Assembly: GCA_949316495.1 (NCBI GenBank)
Contig: OX439008.1
Coordinates: 12,419,532-12,483,531, forward strand
Direction: 5' to 3'
DNA from: Amphiduros pacificus
Taxonomy: Eukaryota > Annelida > Polychaeta > Phyllodocida > Hesionidae
Length of the DNA: 64,000 bases
The notes under the pieces are model-generated. The model had not been told where the DNA came from. It ran no database searches and was given only the letters and a program-made list of their open reading frames with translations. Positions 48,501 through 60,400 of this stretch are shown here, in pieces; position 1 is the first letter of the stretch; every line of letters starts with the position of its first letter. The translations under genes were made by a program, and so were the position numbers.

Positions 48501-50269
48501 CAAGTTTAAGAAATCCATGCCCACGAAACATGGTACTAGAAATATTTCACAAACATTTAAATTTTTTTTTTTTTTTACAAACATTTAAAAAAAAATATGT
48601 TAGGATCTGGCCTGCTTAAAGCTTATATTTGTTGTTGGCATTCTTGTTTTATTGTATTTCAATCAAGTGTTTCTGAGATAACAGGGTTAAATTTCCTTGT
48701 TATACATATTATAAGCGGCACATCAATGGCTGACATATCATTTATTACCAGCAATTATTTAATCAAGACGCTCCAAAGTTTCCAGAAATATTTGGGTTCC
48801 TTTATTGGTGTACTGTAAGGACACTTCCAGTACATCATAGGTATAAGTCTGTCCTGTGTCTGTTTGTTTGTCTGTTTGTCCAACTTTTCTCTTTCCTTTG
48901 CCCATTCATTCATCTACACCAATTCAACTACTTTCTGTTATGCACTTAATATGTTTGAGGCATCTGAGCATCCATTAGATTATGGGTTATAATTGGTAAT
49001 ATATAAGTTATTTTTACTCAATATGCATTTTAGCAAGGGGTAGTTTCATCCAGTTGGAATCATTTAATGAGATATCTTGACAAAACAAAAGATTGTCTTT
49101 GACTTGATGATGTCCACACATCATATGAATTAATCTGGTGGGAATGCAGCCTCAAACTTGTAAATTTCTTAATTTTTTATACATTTAAAACAGTGCAGCC
49201 ATTGACAGTTCTTTTTGAACTTTTGTTTGCAATTTTTATAAGGTTACATAATATCAGAGACCTTGGGGGGGGGGGTCGATCTTTTGTTAGATTCAATCTT
49301 ATCATTTACACAGCAATCTTTGGTCTCTTTATTATTGCTATCTTCACTCAGTACAGCTGCTTGTGTGCCCTAGCCAAAGCTGAAAGACCTATTGACCTAC
49401 ATCTGAACTGTCAGTGCTAAGAAAAGACATTTGAAAAAGCTGATGCTGGTTTTGAAAGGTATATTGCTTACTGTATAAATCATTATTTAAGCAGCAGTTT
49501 ACACAGTGTGTCCCCCTCCACGGAAGCTTGGTGTGCTTTGAGGCCAATAACAATCCAATAAATGACTATATATATGTGCAAGACACACAGTGGACTACTA
49601 GGTTTTTATCTGTATTCAGGCCACTGGCATGGGGTTGGGCAGGGGCCTTGATATTTAACAGTGTCTGCGGTACAGAGTCCAAGGGCAAGGTCATTATTTG
49701 AGATGTGAACCAGTGCAGTACTATTATTGTTCTGTTATTGTTGACACCATAGATTATCACAGTACCAGGTCCTTTTCATGACATTTGTCACAAGGTATCC
49801 AGTTTATGTATTTGTTACCTTTTGATACCTTTTGATTGCTTCAAATACAACTTTCTTTATGGATATGTGAATGATAATGGCATGTCATCACCCCACAATG
49901 GGCCATGTTCTGTACAGTGTAATGTGTGAGATATTGATTATTACCAAAATGATGCTTCCAGATATATATATATTATAAGCCTCTCTATATTGTTTGTAAG
50001 CAATCGGGGATTATTTACATATGCGTTGACTTTTCGCTGAATAGATTTGAGTGCAGTGACGATTCTGACGATGACTTCATCGAGTCGAACAATGTGGAGG
50101 AATGGAGGTTTTTTGTAGACCGTATGTATATCATTCTTCCCAGAGAAATATTCCAGATTTATCAGATATATCAGTTTTTAAATCATATTTAATGTTATTT
50201 TGTACCTCATATTATGTTCTCACACATTTATCCAATATGATTATTTCAGGAAATCACTGGCCGGCCTAG
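42527..50269 (+). CDS. Kelch-like protein (BTB-BACK-Kelch), ten exons, 5' coding end not found
   Basis: Exons are 42527-42713, 42925-43791, 44261-44459, 44781-44926, 45310-45412, 45511-45684, 45923-46051, 47810-47894, 50045-50121 and 50250-50269. All are GT-AG and in phase, giving 661 residues from the first exon seen. That exon starts after an acceptor in mid-codon without an in-frame ATG, so a first coding exon is missing. Domains are BTB (CDFTLSVEKQSFKVHKAVLA, SDYFRAMF), BACK (NYGLTSLAKDYRAMILENF), then Kelch repeats with GG pairs (YVVGGLNERG, YISGGVEDG, LVCGGRP, LIVGGEGS), ending in an acidic tail (CSDDSDDDF). Family members act as CUL3 ubiquitin-ligase substrate adaptors; the exact KLHL subtype is not assigned. 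Confidence 0.88.
46253..46600 (+). repeat. 28-bp minisatellite of splice-acceptor-like units in the Kelch-like gene
   Basis: Units of the type TTTGTATTTTAGACACTCCT then CACTGTGT repeat about twelve times, the later ones with ACACACTCAC inserts. Most contain TTTTAG followed by ACACT. They resemble the true acceptor and start of the next exon (TTGTAG/ATACTTC, exon at 47810). Confidence 0.85.
46655..47808 (+). repeat. 31-bp minisatellite reaching the 3' splice site
   Basis: Transitional units at 46655-46830 (ATTTTAGATACTTC, TTTTTTAGACATT, ATTTTAGACATTG) lead into about 31 units of the type ATTGTGTCTTGCCAGTGTTG then TTATATTATAC. The last unit runs directly into the true acceptor GTGTTGTAG at 47809. 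Open frames of 288-356 codons across it are artefacts of the 31-bp period. Confidence 0.9.
47895..50044. other. Intron of the Kelch-like gene, unique sequence
   Basis: AT-rich, with T-runs near 48556 and a run of about 11 G near 49264. No further exon was recognised. Confidence 0.5.
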
Positions 50270-50324
50270 AGAGTCTGAAGAATGAATATTAATGGATACT
50301 ATGTCAACCATGCCATTGATCACA

Positions 50325-51235
50325 TTGTGACATTGCTAGTGATGCCATGCTGACAATGCTAGTGATGTCATGCTGACATTGCTAGTGATACCATGCTGAC
50401 AATACTAGTGATACCATGCTGACAATGCTAGTGATACCATGCTGGCAATACTAGTGATACCATGCTTACAATGCTAGTAATACCATACTGACAATGCTAG
50501 TGATGCCATGCTGACAATGCTAGTGATATCATGCTGACAATGCTAGTGATACCATGCTGACAATACTAGTGATGCCATGCTGACAATGCTAGTGATATCA
50601 TGCTGACAGTGTTAGTGATGCCATGCTGACAATGTTAGTGATACCATGCTGACAATGCTAGTGATATCATGCTGACAGTGTTAGTGATGCCATGCTGACA
50701 ATGCTAGTGATACCATGCTGACAATGCTAGTGATACCATGCTGACAATACTAGTGATGCCATGCTGACAATGCTAGTGATACCATGCTGACAATGCTAGT
50801 GATATCATGCTGACAGTGTTAGTGATGCCATGCTGACAATGCTAGTGATACCATGCTGACAATGCTAGTGATACCATGCTGACAATGCTAGTGATGCCAT
50901 GCTGACAATGTTAGTGATACCATGCTGACAATGCTAGTGATATCATGCTGACAGTGTTAGTGATGCCATGCTGACAATGCTAGTGATACCATGCTGACAA
51001 TGCTAGTGATACCATGCTGACAATGCTAGTGATGCCATGCTGACAATGCTAGTGATGCCATGCTGACAATGCTAGTGATGCCATGCTGACAATGCTAGTG
51101 ATGCCATGCTAACATTGCTAGTGATACCATACTGACAATGCTAGTGATACCATGCTGACAATGCTAGTGATGCCATGCTGACAATGCTAGTGATACCATG
51201 CCGACAATGCTAGTGATACCATGCTGACAGTGCAG
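50325..51235. repeat. 24-bp minisatellite just after the Kelch-like stop codon
   Basis: About 38 units of the type ATGCTAGTGATACCATGCTG then ACAA repeat with few indels. The array starts about 55 bp after the stop, so it probably lies in the 3' UTR. Confidence 0.92.
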
Positions 51236-54125
51236 TGAAAAACATGTGGACAATCCTAAGGATAACATGTTTGTGATAACATATTGACAGTGGCGGTGAC
51301 AACATGTTGATTATGTGAAATAACATGTTGATGATTCTGTTGAAAACATGTTGAGGATTCTTACACCAGTGATAATCTACTCAGCGGTCATAGGAAGTGC
51401 ATAGTAGACCAACAATATAATCAAATAATATCAACAAACTTGTGTCACTTTGGCATGAGTGAGAATGAGTGATAGGCATTTGTGCCACAAAAACATTGTA
51501 CATGTACATTAGAATACTTGAGAGACATGAAATGCTACTATATATATTTTAAATAATTTATTCTTCAACAAATTGTTAGAATACCAAAGAAATACCTGGT
51601 GTGATGGTAAGCAAATATGCATTTAGAAAACATCTTTAATATCTTGCCCAAGTCATTGAAAAATGTCAGTGTTGTTTGAATATTAAAATCTGAATGTCTT
51701 ATGATAAATATATGTAATAATTTGTTCCAAATGGTTATTTGTTCAAACATAGGTGTAACGTCACTTGGTCAAATCTATATTTGAATAAATCGCTATTTGA
51801 GTCACTATATTTTGCTGCATTGATGTATGATGGGAGCAGAAGTGGGGAACTGGAGCTTGAACTCAGTATGATTAAGATTTAATGCAAGTTTACAGTGTTG
51901 TTGCATGAAAACTTCTCAGTGGATATTCTATAATTATTTCCTTAAAGACAGTGGACATATACCTAACTAAGATAAGACCGTAATGTTTCAAAGCAGAAAA
52001 TGTAAAAAATATGGGACAGGTTTATATATACAGTGAGTGTTGGCTTGGAAATTAAATATTATGGAACTGCACACCTATCTTCATTCATTAAAATTAAAAT
52101 TATTCAGCCGTGATCATAAATCAAGAGGTATATATGTGAGATTTAAGAAAGTTGTTTTATACCACAGCATGATGTGTTGGTATTGAAATAATCTACAAAT
52201 CGGTACTCAGCAAATAATGATCTAAAAGCTTTTTGGAAATGGAAAGTATCTCTCGAGCTTTACCAAGCTTGATATTAAGTGTTAAACTTGAAAGTATTGT
52301 CTTAGTTCTGCAGAGCTTGAATTCTTCTTTGAAGCTATTAAGAATGTACATAATCTTGTGAGCTTAATATTTTCCACCAAGTTATGATATTGACAGGTAT
52401 AACAAGGAGCACAGAATAATTTAACTGCTGAAAGTAGTGTGACAGGCATTGAATTAAAGGAATTGGTAGAGAAAAGAGGAGTGTAAATATAATGGTCCTG
52501 TCTCAGTTCTCAATTTGTATATGTATTATAATCTGTCATTATACATTATTTGAAAAAAGCAAGGGTATAAGTTAAAATTCTTTTAGTTTTTTACTGGTTA
52601 AAATGCATGTTGTAGCATAAGAAGTAGAGGATTATGGGTATATAATATTTGTAAATACACAAGAGTGCTTGCCATGGTTTGAATATCGTTCACCTAAAAA
52701 CTGTGATCTGATAATGGTGATTTATTGGAATATGCGGTATTACATAACCATTGTCACCAAAAATTTTGTCTCCTCTAATATGACTGGTTAATTAGATACT
52801 GATTAATAGGATAATTTGAGCAAGAAAAAGTGACGAAATGCGAGGAGATTTTATGAAATTTTGAGTTTGATTGCAGGTTGGGATATTGTGATTTGTATGT
52901 GTGAACCCAGTTTGGCTGGGACATTCAAGGGTGGGTAACATATAGCTTGCAGAAATAGATATAATGCAGTGGGTGACTTGAGTTTCATAAAAGATAGCTT
53001 GGGATATTTTGAGCATATAATGGATAGTATAGGAAAATCTAAAATAAAACACTGGTAAGTTGGATGTTCCAAATTTGGAAACAAATGGCTTAGTATAATT
53101 CAGATTCAGATACACGTAATTCAGACAATTCATAATTCAGATTATATGAGAATATAGATAACTATGGAGAGTAAGAATGTTACCATCAAATTGAAATAAA
53201 ATGCTTGAAAAAAAAAAAAAAATTCCACATCGCACCTGCAGCATAATAACCTGAAAACAGTTAGATAATTTATTTTGTGTTATTATTGAATGTATTTATA
53301 TGAATCTCTGTATCCCATTTTGTAATATATTTATAAATGTGCACATATCATATGCATAAATAAAATGGTTAAACTTATATGTGGACCTTAGTCTCATTTT
53401 GTTTAACTTGTAGATCAGAAATTGATACAAACAAGATGAAGGATGAGGGATCTGAATGGATGACACTTTATGAATCCAGACTTGAATAAGCTAATGAAAA
53501 CTAGAGCCCAACTTAAACAAGTATATAATGAAAACACTACAGAAATCTGGTTTGAGAATGTAGATTAGCTGATAAATGAGAAAACAGAAAACAAAATAAA
53601 CAGAATTGTGAAATTCTGAACCTGCATCTAAAAAGTGGTGGCCTTTCATGAAAAGCTGATCAACATTCTATGACAAGATCTCTGTAGTTTTCTCAAGACC
53701 AATATTAACATCTCTAGTTACATATTTTTGAATTATTTAAATATAAATGATCGAGAGCATTTCTGGAGATAAATTTTAAAAGCTTCATCCTTTGTAGCAT
53801 TGAATATGGCAAAATAATTTGATAACTGTCTAGCTCCCTCTTCAGACCAGAAAAGATTAGAACAAAGTGGAGAATTGTTATTGTAGGGAAAAAAATGGAA
53901 AAATGTCTATGTTTATTTACAGAACCAGCTGGAATCCTTTAAAATCCAGCTTAATTATGAATGAGGGTTGTCATGTAACCTTGGATTGTAGTTCATATAT
54001 ACAGCAAGTATTAAATTCTTTGTTCAACAAATAATCTTAAATATTTTTTCCTCATCTGTAAGGGGTGTGTCAGACAATGGTCTTAAATTTGATAAATTAT
54101 GTAATACATATGATGAATTATAATT
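51236..54125. other. Gene-free stretch downstream of the Kelch-like gene
   Basis: AT-rich. An AATAAA at about 53195 is followed within about 12 bp by an A-run of about 15 (53207-53221), and another AATAAA lies near 53358. No exon seen. Confidence 0.45.
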
Positions 54126-54129
54126 ACAC

Positions 54130-54405
54130 TGGAAAATGGTGTTTGTGTTGGGTTTAACCTCACTTTCAACATTGTTTGAGTTATTTCGTGATGAGATCTA
54201 CTTAAAGCAGATGAAGTGCTGCCTCACTGAATTGTCATGTCACAGGTCTTTGAAACGATTATCAAACCAGCCAAATATTTACAAGGGCATGGGGCCAGGA
54301 ATCAAACCCATGACCTTTGTGTGATCACCGAAGAACTTGTGCTAATTAGCTAGCAATAGATTTGCATATTAGATATTGCTCAAACCAACTGTGCCAGGGC
54401 CCCAG
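54130..54405 (-). repeat. tRNA-derived SINE, degenerate copy
   Basis: Same family and orientation as the copies at 851-1167 and 3136-3455, recognisable from TCACTTTCAACATTGTTTGA, TGCTGCCTCACTGAATTGTC and the head remnant CCAACTGTGCCAGGGCCCC. It has several indels, including an insertion in the head at about 54353-54380, and is older. Confidence 0.7.
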
Positions 54406-54409
54406 ATAA

Positions 54410-57400
54410 GAAAGGTACACCACAAATAAATATTTCCAAAGAGGTTATCCACCTTTCAGGGCCCTTTTCTAATGCTCAAGATCCACAGATTAACACAATA
54501 AATTTGCATATTATAATTTGACACATCTATCATTTTATTTCTGTTTGTACATTATTGGTCATCAATATTTGCGTACATTATCATATTCATACATTTCATG
54601 ATTATCTTCCTAATTTTATACATAGGGAATTGTTATCTAATAACATAACTCTACTTTCTGAAACCAGGACATGACAAACACTTTTTTACAGAAATTACTG
54701 TACAAAACAATATATACACATAGATATTAATGCAATTAATGGGTTGATTAAAGTTTATTTATGGTGGTGATGACTGAAACCAAAACAAAAAGAATATTCA
54801 TTTGTACATTATATATACATCACCATATTTAATATCTACAAGGAACAAACCCTATATTATTACTTCATCGTGCATCTTCTCTTATTAAATTAACTGATAT
54901 CCTTCACGAATCATGTTTTCTGATGATTAATATCATACTGACATTATTGAGAGCTGCAAGTACAGACATTCTCTTCAAACATTCATCACAAGCTTCTAAC
55001 CAATCTAATAGCATTGCTTTGACATCCTAAGATAGAATAATCATTCTATCTAGTGGCCCTATATTCATTTCATAAGATATTTGGGTATTTCAATCTCAAA
55101 AATCTTTTAAAAATATTGGGATATGTAGTGTTGTTGAAATAATGAATTTCTTAAACAAAATTAATGTAAATTAATTTTTGTATTAACTAAGGTGGGTTGA
55201 ATTTTTTCTCTTTTCCCATTGCCCAAGAGATATTGTAACGTTCAGATCATTCCTGAAGATTCATTTCTACAGAGGGCACCACCTGTCTGAATAATTCCTT
55301 CTCTTTGACAAAGAAGATTCTTCAGCACGCCATCTGCATTTGTAATCCTGATGTTGTTTAGCAGATATCAGGGAATCTGAAGTGCTGAGATCTCATAAAC
55401 AGTAATATTGTGTGCATGTTTAACAAGGACTTGCCAGTACAGATATGGTTTTGCAGGAATCCTGAAAACTGACTGTCAACCACACAGTCATAAAAGAGCA
55501 AAGGATACTCAGGCTGTGGTATAATAATATTGATAATTTTAATATAGAAACAAAGAAAACATCAATGTTCTAATGAATTGAGATTTCTATTACAGATGAG
55601 TGCAGAAATATGGAGAATATCATTACATTCTTCACAATGATGAAGCTCAGAATTCTTAAATTCCCAGAATATAAAAGACACATAAACTCTGTTACTCACC
55701 AAGACTATTCTGCCAAACCATAAAACCCTAAAGCTATCTTATATTACTGAAAGGAGTACCAAGCATTTTCTTATTTACCGCAAGCATTATTAGGAATATA
55801 ATTTACAACGTATATCATTATCTATCAATGATTGAAATTTCTTTCAAAGGCAAACCTGTTGAACACACCTATATAACATCCTGTACTGCATTTTCTCATC
55901 AATTTTAATGGCTTGACTTATTTATCAATGCTTCTTCTATGTTGAATCATCACAATAGCTGGACATGGTTCTTGACGATGCATTTATCACACATACATTA
56001 TAATATTCTCACCTTGTCTTCAATGTCTGCATTTACATTTACGTTTCCAACTAATAATCTATCTCTGGTACAATTATGCTTCAAATATGATCCGAAATTC
56101 TACATGACCTGTTTTAATGGAGTTCTCTTCACATACCATAATTTATACAGCTTATTACTAGAAATATATTACACCGAGGTTGCTCTAAAAATGATTGCAC
56201 TAGATTTTATCATGATTGCACTCACCATCAAATAGAGTTATTTTTCATGTACATGTATATTCATTCTTTGGAAAGATATCACTAAAATTATTTCCTTTGA
56301 AATCAATTTTTACATTTCTAATTGGGTTTGAGTAATTCCTGTTAACGCTTGCCCTTTGTATAAGTTTGGCATTAACCAACCAGACATTCAGTGGTATCAC
56401 ATGAGCTTTCTCCTCTTATTGATTTCATAATGTTAATTAAGTCTCTCATGTGACGACATACACATGGATGCCACAAACCTTCATTTATGTCATAAGCAGA
56501 ATTCAAAACAAATTCACGTTTTCAAAACATATCACCAAGGAAATATTGAAAACTGGGATACTCTGTCCAAAACCATTTATTTTCAGTGTGGCTCCATAGG
56601 ATTAATATCAACATTTAGATTTTAAATGAAAACTGTTGCCATAACATCAGACAAGCAATTAAGTAATCATGTTACCACGGTAACAAGCCAAATATTTGGT
56701 GCACCTACCACTGATATGCTCTTAATAAAATAACCATAAAAATATAATAAATTCTGAAATTGGAATGTCACTTAATTTTTCTTTTCAGCACAATTATTTC
56801 TTTGGGAAAAGATTTTTATATTAAAGATAAGACAAGCGTGTTGCTCGTGCTATTCCTGTTCCGGTTTGCAAGTGACCTATATTATAAGTTATAGTAGTAC
56901 ACTACACATCGTGACCTAATTTTCACATGAACGAAAAATGTCTTACTAGTTATTGCAAAATTTTAATTTGCCCTGCTGATTGGTGTTGATTGTTTTACAC
57001 TCACATGTACAGGTATTGTGTATGGGTCAATATTTGAATTTTCATGTATCAAAGAGTACTAGCCCATAAACCTGAATCCAGGAACAAGACAATAATTCTT
57101 TCTGTCCTATGCTATAATCTAATGTCCTTTGAGCTTATGTACACGTGGAAGAAAAGAAAGGTAAACAGTGTAATCATCATGACATGATAACTCAATGTAC
57201 AGGTGTGTCTAAAATGTACATGATTTAAAACAATTCAAACCCAATTTTTATATATGTCTTTAAGGCAAACTATTCACGTTTTTACTGACAGAAATGCAAT
57301 TATATCAATATAATCTGACAAAACCAAATCATCACAATAAATAAGTTTACACACTCAGGCAGTGGAAAGTCCAACAATACCAAACCTGTTTTGAGTGTGA

Positions 57401-57480
57401 GCATAACAAAGACTTATTATGACTGTTTGTTCCCTTGGTATTGACATAGTTATTTATATCCAACATTTGGTTAGTTGCCA
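54410..57480. other. Gene-free stretch, may include the myotubularin 3' UTR
   Basis: AT-rich, with no exon, satellite or element recognised. The part next to 57488 should hold the 3' UTR of the minus-strand myotubularin gene. Confidence 0.4.
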
Positions 57481-57487
57481 TGGTAAC

Positions 57488-60400
57488 CTAGGATGAATGT
57501 TGTATTCTGGATTGGAGTGGCTGTAGTGTTTTGAAGTTTTCTATGGAAGGTGACGGGGAATGTTTGAGTTCCTTGTAGCAGGCCTTGCAGACGGGGACCG
57601 GAGTCTGCGCCATGTGTCCGGGCAAAGGCATCAGACGGTCGATGCATCGCGTGCAGAACACGTTACCACACCTCCAGCAGTGGTACTGAAATCATCAACA
57701 ACACTCGGTAAGATGTCAAACCAATGCAATTAATACCAACAATAAGAACATGCCTGGACCAGGCAAACATTTGGGCAGAGATATTTAAACACTGTCTCTG
57801 ACTTGTGCCAGGACTTTAACTTAATTCTAGTGCTGCCACCTGGTGTAAAATGACAACAGGGTTGATGCAGTCTCTGATATTGTAATACATAATTCACTGC
57901 AGAGAAATGATTAGCTTTTTATGAGCATCATACTTTATCTTCAAATAATAGTATTTTTGAAAACAAGTTAAAATTACCTTCTTTGTATAGTGCTCAAATG
58001 GCATGGCACAGCTACAAGTTTTCACATTGCGGAATGTTTTCCATTCGACAGCCACAGATTTCAGTTCAGTGAGAAGCTGATCCACACATAAACTCTCCAG
58101 ACTTTGAGAGTGAGAAAGTCCTGATTGTGTCATTAACGCTTCTTCATTCATTGATTTTGACATTGAAGAGCTCCCGTCTTCGAAGCCAGACTCGGTGTCG
58201 CTTTCTGCCCGTCCCAGGTGCATGGTGTCGCTTGATTGGCTGTAGCGGCTTGGAGGAGGCGGAGTCTTGAGTGGCACATCCTGCATTAGGAGAGCACTGA
58301 GATCCATCGACTCTGAGGTCGTCAAACCTTGCAGAATCTTGCGGAGCTGCTCGTCAGATTTGCCCAATACTTTACACAGTGATGTGATCCTCTAAAAACA
58401 CAAAATTATGAATTCACAAATTAAATACAGAAATTCTGAACAATTCATATAGATAAAATATTCATTTTTATTTATTTTATGATCATCAACTATCTGTTTT
58501 GTATGCTTTATTTTCAAAATCAATATTCCATTTATCAACTGATATCTGTTTTATAAGATACTAAAGAAATGAATTTAAAAAAAAAATATCTATGTAATAA
58601 AAACAAAAAGTGATGAGGTGAGGGTGTGGAGAATGGGAAGCAGTGGGTGAGAGAGGTACCTTCTCCAGGAGACGGATATGCTCCTCCATGGAGGTGGTGT
58701 GATCCTTCATGGCACAGATATTGTCAAAGATGCTCTCCCGGGAGTGAACCCCTGTCTCAAACCTCATGTACAGTCCTCGCCAAAATCTGAAACACGACAT
58801 TCCCGCATTTAATCACTGTGATATAATGCCAAATGCTTGTTTTGATCAACTCATAGATGCACTAAATACAATAATACCAATGAAAATAACTTTCAGAATA
58901 ATATTGTTATTACCAAATTGGACAATTCACCTGATCATTTTGGGAAGATGTACTCACCTGATGTTCTGGGTAGATGTGGCACATTGCTGTACTCACCTGA
59001 TGTTCTGGGGAGATGTGGCACATTGCTGTACTCGCCTGATGTTCTGGGGAGATGTGGCACATTGCTGTACTCACCTGATGTTCTGGGAAGATGTGGCTCA
59101 TTGCTGTACTCGCCTGATGTTCTGGGGAGATGTGGCACATTGCTGTACTCACCTGATGTTCTGGGGAGATGTGGCACATTGCTGTACTCACCTGATGTTC
59201 TGGGGAGATGTGGCACATTGCTGTACTCGCCTGAAGTTCTGGGGAGATGTGGCACATTGCTGTACTCACCTGATGTTCTGGGGAGATGTGGCACATTGCT
59301 GTACTCACCTGATGTTCTGGGGAGATGTGGCACATTGCTGTACTCACCTGATGTCCTGGGGAGATGTGGCACATTGCTGTACTCACCTGATGTTCTGGGG
59401 AGATGTGGCACATTGCTGTACTCACCTGATGTTCTGGGGAGATGTGGCACATTGCTGTACTCACCTGATGTTCTGGGGAGATGTGGCACATTGCTGTACT
59501 CACCTGATGTTCTGGGGAGATGTGGCACATTGCTGTACTCACCTGATGTTCTGTGGAGATGTGGCACATTGCTGTACTCACCTGATGTTCTGGGGAGATG
59601 TGGCACACTGCTGTACTCACCTGATGTTCTGGGGAGATGTGGCCCATTGCTGTACTCACCTGATGTTCTGGGGAGATGTGGCACACTGCTGTACTCACCT
59701 GATGTTCTGGGATGATGTGGCACATTGCTGTACTCACCTGATGTTCTGGGGAGATGTGGCCCATTGCTGTACTCACCTGATGTTCTGGGGAGATGTGGCA
59801 CATTGCCGTACTCACCTGATGTTCTGGGGAGATGTGGCACATTGCCGTACTCACCTGATGTTCTGGGGAGATGTGGCACATTGCCGTACTCACCTGATGT
59901 TCTGGGGAGATGTGACACATTGCTGTACTCACCTGATGTTCTGGGGAGATGTGGCACATTGCTGTACTCACCTGATGTTCTGGGGAGATGTGGCACATTG
60001 CTGTACTCACCTGATGTTCTGGGGAGATGTGGCACATTGCTGTACTCACCTGATGTTCTGGGAAGATGTGGCACATTGCTATACTCACCTGATGTTCTGG
60101 GGAGATGTGGCACATTGCTGTACTCACCTGATGTTCTGGGGAGATGTGGCACATTGCTGTACTCACCTGATGTTCTGGGGAGATGTGGTAGGCATGAGTG
60201 TAGGTTGGGAGATATCCAACTCTCTCTTATAGAAGGGACTAAGATAATCATTGGAGTTTTTGCCCATGTAAGCCCATAGTGAGTATGTCCGCTCTCGTAG
60301 TCTGCAAATACATTAATATTTTATATTAACTTTTTTCACATTTCGTTCCTTAAAGTACTATACTTTGATCAACAGATATAGATATTTACTTTCTAAAATT

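Noticed and set aside
58766-60279. Frames of 184-488 codons on both strands with 13-residue repeats
   Set aside because: The 39-bp satellite is a multiple of three, so open frames persist on both strands. Spliced myotubularin uses a different frame.
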